Below, piece after piece: positions 49,397-56,728 of a stretch of DNA of 64,000 nucleotides. The translations under genes were made by a program, and so were the position numbers. The stretch's first letter is position 1. Each line of letters begins with the position of its first letter. Source of the stretch: Chitinophaga ginsengisoli (GTDB taxonomy: Bacteria > Bacteroidota > Bacteroidia > Chitinophagales > Chitinophagaceae); contig NZ_PYGK01000014.1 of NCBI RefSeq assembly GCF_003014595.1, positions 62,001 through 126,000 of the forward strand, in the 5' to 3' direction. The notes beneath the pieces are model-generated. The model saw only the letters and a list, made by a program, of their open reading frames with translations. It had not been told where the DNA came from and did not search any database.

Positions 49397-50842
49397 TTAA
49401 GCAATGGTTGTTTCTTCGGATACTCTCCTGATCAATGAAATAGCGCCCTCCGTCAGCAATGCACCTAACATCACTGTTACGGCATGTGCAAAACCTGTAA
49501 ATGCTGTGAGGTCGGTTCCCCATAGCCAGGTGTCCTTCAATACTGTTTGTACGAGCACTACCGGCTCCAGCCTTTGCCATTTCTCTTTGAAATAAGCTGC
49601 ATGATCGTCTGTTACATTGCCATCCCGCATGAACAGCAGGTAAGCGGCAAAGCCAAGCGCCATCAGTGCAGGTACTTCTTCAAAGCGCTGGTAATGGTGT
49701 TGTAATACTGGTATCACCCGCATCTTCATCTTGGATGTATATTGCATGGTGATGCTTAACCAGCGGTGTTCTATGTAAGGATTCCTGAATCGGTCCAGTA
49801 CACTTCCGGCGAAGCGCAATGCAGCGTCTTCACGAATCGTCATATCGGTAATAGCCGGCACTATTTCATGTTTCATCAGCGCGGATATACAGCTTTCCAT
49901 GGCCGGATCTTCCATCGCATCTTTCACTGTCTCAAAGCCAGCCAAAGCTGCCAGTCCGCAAGTTAGCGTATGTGTTCCATTCAGCAACCGTAACTTCAGT
50001 TCACGGAACACATTGATATCTGCCGCTAACACAACACCGTTGTCTGTCTGATAGAAAGACAGTTTCTTTTTGACTGTTTCATTGTCTGTCTCTATCGCCC
50101 ATAATGCATAAGGCTCAGACATGATCATCAGTTTATCTTCATAGCCCAGTTGCTCCTCAACTGCAGTATGCGCTGCCTGCGGCAAAGCACCTGGTACGAT
50201 ACGGTCTACCAGGGAATTACAGATATGATTGGCGGTGGTTAACCATTGAATGAAGGGCTCATCCAGCTGATTACGCTTCGCCAGTTCCAGTAGTATATTT
50301 TTTAGTTTGGTGCCATTATCAGGAATCAGCTCCGTAGGGATGATCACCATCCCTTTATCCGGATCTCCTTTGAAATGCTGATAACGGCGCAGGAGGAATG
50401 CCAGCAGTTTACCCGGGAAAGAGGCAGGCGGAGCCGCATGTACATTATCATCCGATAAAGTAATACCTACTTCCGTGGTATTGGAAATCACTATTTCCAT
50501 GTCGGGAGAAGTAGCGCAGGTCAGTATCTCTTCCCATTCCGCAGCGGCAGATAATACCCTGCCGATAGCAGCATTAACAATATATTCCTCTACCCTCCTA
50601 CCCTGCATGATACCCTGTATGCAATGTGTGTACAGGTTGTTCTGTTGCTGGTAAGCATCCGTATTACCTTTGTCGGTCGACTTGATCATCACAATACGGC
50701 CATTAAAAATGCCTGCTTTATTAGCCTTATCAATGAAATAATCCGGCAGGCCCCGTAACAGTACCCCGGTACCGAATTGCAGCACCTTTTCGGGCACCCC
50801 CCGACGTTCTTCGTCGCTCAATAACTGTTTGTTCAATTGCAT
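49397..50842 (-). CDS. uxaB: Tagaturonate reductase (altronate oxidoreductase)
   Basis: A 481-residue polyol dehydrogenase of the long-chain mannitol dehydrogenase family that reduces tagaturonate to altronate with NADH. The N-terminal Rossmann part has VLQFGTGVLLRGLPDYFIDK and IVVISN-type strands (MEIVISNTTEVG); the C-terminal catalytic region has the Lys/Asn/His motif KLRLLNGTHTLTCGLAALAG. It starts 14 bases after the GH105 stop and ends 13 bases before uxaA, in a tight operon of pectin catabolism. Fructuronate reductase activity cannot be excluded, but operon partners favour the galacturonate branch. Confidence 0.92.
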   Translation of the reverse strand: MQLNKQLLSDEERRGVPEKVLQFGTGVLLRGLPDYFIDKANKAGIFNGRIVMIKSTDKGNTDAYQQQNNLYTHCIQGIMQGRRVEEYIVNAAIGRVLSAAAEWEEILTCATSPDMEIVISNTTEVGITLSDDNVHAAPPASFPGKLLAFLLRRYQHFKGDPDKGMVIIPTELIPDNGTKLKNILLELAKRNQLDEPFIQWLTTANHICNSLVDRIVPGALPQAAHTAVEEQLGYEDKLMIMSEPYALWAIETDNETVKKKLSFYQTDNGVVLAADINVFRELKLRLLNGTHTLTCGLAALAGFETVKDAMEDPAMESCISALMKHEIVPAITDMTIREDAALRFAGSVLDRFRNPYIEHRWLSITMQYTSKMKMRVIPVLQHHYQRFEEVPALMALGFAAYLLFMRDGNVTDDHAAYFKEKWQRLEPVVLVQTVLKDTWLWGTDLTAFTGFAHAVTVMLGALLTEGAISLIRRVSEETTIA

Positions 50843-50856
50843 ATGCCTCGTTTACA

Positions 50857-52749
50857 TTATTTATGCGCTACCTGTCTGAACAGCCATTCAGTTAGATCAA
50901 CAGCTGCCTGGTAGTTTTCAAAAGATGCCGGTAAGCGGCGTCCGTCAAGATATTCGTTATAGAACCATGGATCACCTACAGCGAATACCGTTCCTTTACC
51001 CACTTTAGATACGGCCATTACAACATCCCCCTTATCGGTATACACCGCTCTTGCAGGTTGCGCGGTAGTAATAGTAGAGATCTCCTTGATATAGACTTTT
51101 TTGATATGCGGGAATACTTCATTGCCTGCCGGCAGCAACAAAGCTCCCTGTTCAAACTGTTTGCCCTCCACATGATTACGGCTGTCTTCTTTGAACGTGA
51201 TACCGAAACGGCTGGTCAGTTTATTGAATGTTTTTATCTCAGAATTACCAGCGTCATTCTGCAGTACAACCAATACACCACCTTTCTTTACCCAGTTGTA
51301 GATCTCTGCGGCATGGGCATCCGTCATATAATTCGGCTGCGCAGTTTCTTTTTCTGTATCCGGATCAACGATGAGGAAGATATTTGTCTTCGCAAGGCTG
51401 GCAGCCGTAGGTGCGGCAGACAATGTCTGTAATGTAGCTCCTCTGTTACGGAAAATATGGCCCCAGAGCGAATACCCTCCGTTATCCATTTCATTCCATA
51501 TGTAATGCCAGGACTCGGGCTGTCCCGCGGCCCCCTTTCTGAATTCATTGTTGAAGTAATTGTCGATAGTCACTGTCATCCCCTTCCCTGTTTTGGGAAT
51601 AGCAGCCTGCTCCATTTCATTTGAGGCCAGCATATACGCCCCTACTCCTTTGGGATCATTCACCACTACCTTCTCACTGAGATAATAAGCATAGCTGCCA
51701 TCACGATAAGGATCACCACCCAGTCCGGCTACACTCACCGTACCTTCCAGGTTCACACCACCTTCAGGAGCAGGTCTTACAAACTGTTTTGTCAGCCCTT
51801 TATACCCTTTATCGGCTACAGCGCTATAGCTGGCGGGAAGATATCCCAGGCGTACGCCTTTGGCCAATGTATATACAAACATGCAGGAACCAGAGGCTTC
51901 CAGGTAATTGCCCTTTTCCTTTCCTTTATCCAGCACCTGCCACCAGCATCCGCTGGCAGGGTCCTGGTATTTCTTAATGGCAACGGCCAGTCTGTTCAGG
52001 ATCTGTATCAGGCTGTCCCTGCCGGGATGTGCCTGCGGAAAATACTCCAGTACATCTACCAATGCCATTCCATACCAACCCATGGCACGGCCCCAGAAAT
52101 TCGGGGAACGACCGGTAGTCTTATCAGCCCATTTTTGTTCACGCGATTCATCATACCCATGATACAGCAATCCAGTTTTGGTATCGCGGGAATGCTCTTC
52201 CATCAGCACAAACTGACGTGTAATATCTTTGAAAGCTGCTTCATCATGAAAGAGCGCTGCATACTCTGCATAGAAAGGTTCTCCCATGTATAAGCCATCC
52301 AGCCACATCTGGTAGGGATAACGTTTCTTGTGCCAGAAGCCACCTTCATTTGTACGCGGATGTTTATCCAGCTGGGCTTTCAGTTTGTCGGCCGCCAGTT
52401 TATATTTTTCATCATTGGTTACTTTGTATAGTAACAATAAAGAACGGCCATTTTTGATATTGTCGATGTTGTAATCTTCAGCCTTATAAGTATGGATAGT
52501 ACCATCCTTTTCGAGATAATGGTCAATGCCGGTCTGTATGAAACGGAAGTATTTTCCGTCTCCTGTATTCTTCCATAATCCTGTAAAGCCTTCCAATACC
52601 ACACCCTGGTCATATGTCCAGTGTGCGGGCCTTCCTGCAAGTTGTAACGAATCTCCCCATATCCGGATCATCGTTTCGGCCATCTTTGCAGATTGCGCAA
52701 ACCCGAATGCAGGCAGCAGGAGGAAAAGGATGTTCAATAGTTTTTTCAT
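50857..52749 (-). CDS. Glycoside hydrolase family 105/88 unsaturated uronyl hydrolase with extra C-terminal domain
   Basis: A 630-residue secreted enzyme (signal about 1-18, ending GFAQ). The N-terminal alpha/alpha barrel (about 25-370) matches GH105 (former GH88-like) with DQGVVLEGFTGLWKNTGD, QMWLDGLYMGEPFYAEYA (catalytic Asp in LDG), and GRSPNFWGRAMGWYGMALVD. These enzymes split delta-4,5-unsaturated galacturonic acid from oligomers made by lyases. The C-terminal ~250 residues (MTDAHAAEIYNWVKKGGVLV) resemble a glutamine-amidotransferase/DUF4350-like module, common in Bacteroidota GH105 proteins. It sits between the CE12-GH28 gene and uxaB; a strong hairpin precedes it in the mRNA. Confidence 0.9.
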   Translation of the reverse strand: MKKLLNILFLLLPAFGFAQSAKMAETMIRIWGDSLQLAGRPAHWTYDQGVVLEGFTGLWKNTGDGKYFRFIQTGIDHYLEKDGTIHTYKAEDYNIDNIKNGRSLLLLYKVTNDEKYKLAADKLKAQLDKHPRTNEGGFWHKKRYPYQMWLDGLYMGEPFYAEYAALFHDEAAFKDITRQFVLMEEHSRDTKTGLLYHGYDESREQKWADKTTGRSPNFWGRAMGWYGMALVDVLEYFPQAHPGRDSLIQILNRLAVAIKKYQDPASGCWWQVLDKGKEKGNYLEASGSCMFVYTLAKGVRLGYLPASYSAVADKGYKGLTKQFVRPAPEGGVNLEGTVSVAGLGGDPYRDGSYAYYLSEKVVVNDPKGVGAYMLASNEMEQAAIPKTGKGMTVTIDNYFNNEFRKGAAGQPESWHYIWNEMDNGGYSLWGHIFRNRGATLQTLSAAPTAASLAKTNIFLIVDPDTEKETAQPNYMTDAHAAEIYNWVKKGGVLVVLQNDAGNSEIKTFNKLTSRFGITFKEDSRNHVEGKQFEQGALLLPAGNEVFPHIKKVYIKEISTITTAQPARAVYTDKGDVVMAVSKVGKGTVFAVGDPWFYNEYLDGRRLPASFENYQAAVDLTEWLFRQVAHK

Positions 52750-52778
52750 ACCGTGTGCGTTTTCTTAGATCAGACATT

Positions 52779-52825
52779 AAGCACCAGGAGATAAATGCGG
52801 CTTTCACATTTATTCCTGGTGCTTT
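52779..52825 (-). other. Intra-operon stem-loop between the CE12-GH28 and GH105 genes
   Basis: AAGCACCAGGA (52779-52789) plus ATAAATG pairs with CATTTAT plus TCCTGGTGCTT (to 52825), an 18-bp stem with one bulged base. No T-run follows on the minus strand, so it is better seen as an mRNA-stabilising or processing hairpin than a terminator. Confidence 0.6.
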
Positions 52826-52839
52826 GGTGTCTGAGCAGT

Positions 52840-55035
52840 TTATCGTTTTGTAATATCAAGTTTCACCTGTTTGCTGTCCTGCACATTCAACTTGCCATCA
52901 TCTTTGGTAACAAGGGTAACATTGGTCAGACTGATATTACTGCCCGCAATACAGTCGCCCGCAGTCTTCGCCTTAATCGTGATATCCTTCAGATGGATGT
53001 CGGTGATCGGCATCTCCGGTAGTCCGCGGATAAAGATCGCTTTCTCCGCGCCATGACACACCACATTGCTGATATGAAAATCCCTGAACTGTGGAGTCGC
53101 TTCTGTTACCGGGAACAGCTGCACCTTAGGTGCTTCACGCTTTTCGCCGGATAGCGGCACAGGGTCTTTCGCCATGTAGTACATATCGAACAGGATAGCC
53201 TCTGCAGGAATATCTTTCATGCTGATATTATTCACGTAGATCTTCTCTACTATACCACCACGGCCACGGGTAGTTTTAAAACGCAGCCCGATATCTGTGC
53301 CCAGGAAAGAGCAATTGGATACATACAGGTTGCGTGCACCGCCCGACATTTCACTGCCTATCACAAAACCACCATGTGCATGATATACGGTACAGTTACT
53401 CACGATCGCGTCTTCTGTAGCCACACCTCTCTTACGGCCCTGTTCATCTCTGCCGGATTTGATACAGATACCATCATCGCCTACATCAAAAGTGCAACCT
53501 TCTATGCGGGAATAACGGCAGGACTCAAGATCCAGTCCGTCGCCATTCTGTGCATACCAGGGATTCTTCGCATATACGTTACGCAAAGTGATATGCTCCG
53601 TCAGCAACGGATGAATACACCAGGCGGGTGAGTTCTGGAAAGTCACGCCTTCCAGCAGCACATATTTACAGAAGGTGATACTGATCATATTGGGACGAAG
53701 GAAATCCTTGATGTCATCATAGTCAGCGGCAGTCTTGCCCGGCTCTATTACACCAGCCAGTTTGGTATGAGAACCTTTCAATGATTTTGCAGAGGGGTAC
53801 CAGGTCTTTTTATCTTCTCCTTCTATACCACCGGAAGCCAGTAGTTTTGTCCACTGTGACTCCGTCAGCTTATCCTTCTTCACAATACGCCAGGCATCTC
53901 CACCGCCGTCCAGGATACCATTGCCGGTGATGGCAATATTCTCCGCATTTACAGCAGATACCGGCGCCTGGCAGCGGATGGCCTTTAAACCTTCATAGGT
54001 GGTTTCAACCAAAGGATACTGGTCAAAGTCTGTGGTGAACTGTAAAATGGCATTAGGCGCCAGGTACAGGTTCACATTACTCTTCAGCACAATCGGCCCT
54101 GTCAGCCACAGTCCGGAAGGTACCATCACCACACCGCCGCCTTTACTGTTACAGGCAGTGATCGCCTCGTTGATGCTTTTACTGTTCAATGAAATGCCAT
54201 CTGCCTTTGCGCCGAAAGCAGTGATATTGAAGGTATCCCTTCTGAAATGCGGTTCATAGATCTCCGGCAGGTCAAAACGGTACTTCCCTTCAAACTCCGT
54301 CTGTGCCAGGTATTTTTCCAGTCCGATGTGTTTATCCCGGATCTCCCGGGCTACGAGCCCTGCTACCAGGGTGGCGCCGTAGGTATTGAAATGTGTATTG
54401 TCGGTCACGCCGTTGGGCAATGTGGTATAATGTCCTGCTGGTGTAGTCTTAAACAGCTTCTCGGAACCCTGTACGCCATGCTGTAAGAGCAGGGCTTCAC
54501 TGCTCTTGTGCAGGTCGACCAGCGGCACCTTCTGGCTGGCGGCCACTTCCCTTACCACACGGGGATACTCCCCATGCTGGTCCACAAAAGCGCCTTTATC
54601 ATCAAACTTCCGGCGTTGTACCGGGGTGAGGAGGATAGGATTTGCCCCTTTCTCACGGGCTTCTTTTACAAAGCGGAGCAGGTTATCCTTGTATTCGCCA
54701 TCAGGAGCCGCATAACGGTTCGGATCATCCTTTTTGGCGTCATTATGTCCAAACTGGATAATAAGCCAGTCTCCGGGTTTTAATTGCGCTAAAACACTAT
54801 CCCAGCGATGCTCATTAATGAAGCTTTTGGTACTGCGCCCGTTCACGGCATAATTCTTTACGGTCACACCCTTCTGCAAAAAGAGCGGGAACAGCTGTCC
54901 CCATCCTCTTTCGGGATTATCTTCCAATGGTTTGTTGGCCATGGTAGAATCTCCGATCATAAACACGCGCGGCGGATCGTCTGTCGCTATCCAACTGACC
55001 AACGGAAAAAGCAGCGCCAATAGATACAACTTCAT
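52840..55035 (-). CDS. CE12 acetylesterase - GH28 polygalacturonase fusion
   Basis: A 731-residue secreted two-enzyme protein from the ATG at 55035 (MKLYLLALLFPLVSW signal). Residues about 22-255 are an SGNH esterase of the rhamnogalacturonan acetylesterase (CE12) type: nucleophile Ser30 in VFMIGDSTMAN, NGRSTKSFI, FGHNDAKKD and DNTHFNTYGA. Residues about 275-640 are a GH28 beta-helix polygalacturonase: NGDGLDLESC, GDDGICIKSGRD, GGFVIGSEMSGG and LRFKTTRGRGG give the catalytic Asp, His/Gly and Arg/Lys positions. It removes acetyl groups and cleaves galacturonan from the same substrate. It follows susD by 19 bases. Confidence 0.93.
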   Translation of the reverse strand: MKLYLLALLFPLVSWIATDDPPRVFMIGDSTMANKPLEDNPERGWGQLFPLFLQKGVTVKNYAVNGRSTKSFINEHRWDSVLAQLKPGDWLIIQFGHNDAKKDDPNRYAAPDGEYKDNLLRFVKEAREKGANPILLTPVQRRKFDDKGAFVDQHGEYPRVVREVAASQKVPLVDLHKSSEALLLQHGVQGSEKLFKTTPAGHYTTLPNGVTDNTHFNTYGATLVAGLVAREIRDKHIGLEKYLAQTEFEGKYRFDLPEIYEPHFRRDTFNITAFGAKADGISLNSKSINEAITACNSKGGGVVMVPSGLWLTGPIVLKSNVNLYLAPNAILQFTTDFDQYPLVETTYEGLKAIRCQAPVSAVNAENIAITGNGILDGGGDAWRIVKKDKLTESQWTKLLASGGIEGEDKKTWYPSAKSLKGSHTKLAGVIEPGKTAADYDDIKDFLRPNMISITFCKYVLLEGVTFQNSPAWCIHPLLTEHITLRNVYAKNPWYAQNGDGLDLESCRYSRIEGCTFDVGDDGICIKSGRDEQGRKRGVATEDAIVSNCTVYHAHGGFVIGSEMSGGARNLYVSNCSFLGTDIGLRFKTTRGRGGIVEKIYVNNISMKDIPAEAILFDMYYMAKDPVPLSGEKREAPKVQLFPVTEATPQFRDFHISNVVCHGAEKAIFIRGLPEMPITDIHLKDITIKAKTAGDCIAGSNISLTNVTLVTKDDGKLNVQDSKQVKLDITKR

Positions 55036-55054
55036 GAGCTTTCGGTTTATAGTA

Positions 55055-56704
55055 TTACTGATAGTTCGGGTTCTGAGTGAACTCACTCTTGTTCGTCACC
55101 GCATCGATCTGGTCCTGCGGGATAGGACGAACAATATGGTATGACTGAAAATTCTTGGCCGCGTCCGGATTGTGTGCGGAGATCTGGGCGCCCATTTTAC
55201 CGGTACGTTTCAGATCAAACCAGCGCAGCTGTTCGCCTGCCAGTTCGCGGGCCCTTTCTGCCAGGATGAAATCAATGCTCATATCTGCATCAGTTACCTG
55301 CATTTCTGCTTCGTGACCGGGGATAATAGAACGTTTGCGTAGGGTCGTAATGTATTCTGCCGCTTTACCTTTATTACCAAGGTTGATCTGGGCTTCGGCT
55401 GCGATCAGGTACATCTCACCCAGACGGATGATATAGGCATCACGGGCGCTCTGTTCTTCATCCTTGCTGCCACGGGTCGGATCATCAAACTTCTTCAGGG
55501 AGATATAATGGGTACGGTCAGAGCCTCCTTCACCAGAAAGATAAGAAGTATTCCTGTCATACACACGATATGGTTTACCGGCAGTGTCCGCAGGAGAAAC
55601 AATGTACTTAGTGCATACTACCGCAGTATCTCCCAGTTTCATACCTCTGCGTCCTGTGGCCGGATTATTACAGAACCATACAGTTTTGAAGGTAGCATCA
55701 AACCGTGCATCGGCCTTTTCATTAAAGAGTTGCAACAGGTACAATGTAGGCATATACCTGTTGAACGGACGACCATTCGCAATATCACGCTGCATACCAG
55801 GCAGGTCATCATATTTCATCGTAAACATCAGGTGGCCATTGTTAGCGCCACGGGAATGCCCGTTAGGATATAAAGTAGCGTCCAGCCTGTCGTTAAACAC
55901 CAGGTTCTTCATATAATTAACGGCCCATACGATCTCTTTGTTTTGCAGATTGTCCATCCGCCAGAGGTCAGCGTATTTGGTCTGCAGTGCAAATCCGAAG
56001 TTATTGATCACGGAGTCTGCCAGCGCCGCAGCTTTATCATTCTGACCACGGGTGAGGTACATCCGTGCGAGGAACGCCATGGCTACTGGTTTGGTAGCAC
56101 GGCCATAGTCGGCGGTAGTGCGCGGCAGATTAGCAGCTGCCATTTCCAGGTCGCGGAAGATCTGCGCGTAAAAAGTATCTACAGGGGTACGGTTGGCGGT
56201 TGTCTGCACTCCGTTTGTTTCCGTCAGCGTATAGTGAACGCCGCCCCATGTTTCCACAATATGCCAGTAATAGAAGGCGCGCAGGAAACGCAGTTCCGCC
56301 TCACGGATCACTTTCCTATCTGCTGTCAATCCAGCCTTGTCGACCCTGGCTATTCCGGTATTACAGAGGTTAATGGCTGAATACAGCTGTCTCCACAATC
56401 CGCCCATCACGCTATTGCTTGCCTGGAGGTTGATGTATTGTGTGAGATCAGGGTATTTGTCGCCGGTACCACTGGTCCATAAGTCTGTGCCCATTTCAGA
56501 AATGCTATAGCCCTCTTCTTTTCCGTACCACCAGCGGTTATAGGAATAAGCAGCATTTACCAGTGTTTCGAAGCCATCAGGTGTACTGAACACCTGGTCG
56601 ACGGTAAGCCCGGAAGGATTGTACTCTTCCAGTTGTTTGTTGCAGGCAGCCAGCAGACCAGCACCCAGCAATGTGATAATGAACAGATTTATATAACGTT
56701 TCAT
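55055..56704 (-). CDS. susD: SusD/RagB-family nutrient-binding outer-membrane lipoprotein
   Basis: A 549-residue lipoprotein with lipobox LLAAC (Cys20-21) and the usual SusD start NKQLEEYNPSGLTVDQVFST. The SusD TPR helices and C-terminal region (about 340-549) carry EMYLIAAEAQINLGNKGKAA and FILAERARELAGEQLRWFDL, ending KRTGKMGAQ. It binds oligosaccharides at the surface and delivers them to the SusC partner encoded 24 bases upstream. The following CE12-GH28 and uxa genes indicate pectic oligomers as substrate. Confidence 0.95.
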   Translation of the reverse strand: MKRYINLFIITLLGAGLLAACNKQLEEYNPSGLTVDQVFSTPDGFETLVNAAYSYNRWWYGKEEGYSISEMGTDLWTSGTGDKYPDLTQYINLQASNSVMGGLWRQLYSAINLCNTGIARVDKAGLTADRKVIREAELRFLRAFYYWHIVETWGGVHYTLTETNGVQTTANRTPVDTFYAQIFRDLEMAAANLPRTTADYGRATKPVAMAFLARMYLTRGQNDKAAALADSVINNFGFALQTKYADLWRMDNLQNKEIVWAVNYMKNLVFNDRLDATLYPNGHSRGANNGHLMFTMKYDDLPGMQRDIANGRPFNRYMPTLYLLQLFNEKADARFDATFKTVWFCNNPATGRRGMKLGDTAVVCTKYIVSPADTAGKPYRVYDRNTSYLSGEGGSDRTHYISLKKFDDPTRGSKDEEQSARDAYIIRLGEMYLIAAEAQINLGNKGKAAEYITTLRKRSIIPGHEAEMQVTDADMSIDFILAERARELAGEQLRWFDLKRTGKMGAQISAHNPDAAKNFQSYHIVRPIPQDQIDAVTNKSEFTQNPNYQ

Positions 56705-56728
56705 GGTTTGTCAGGATTAATTGATTGA

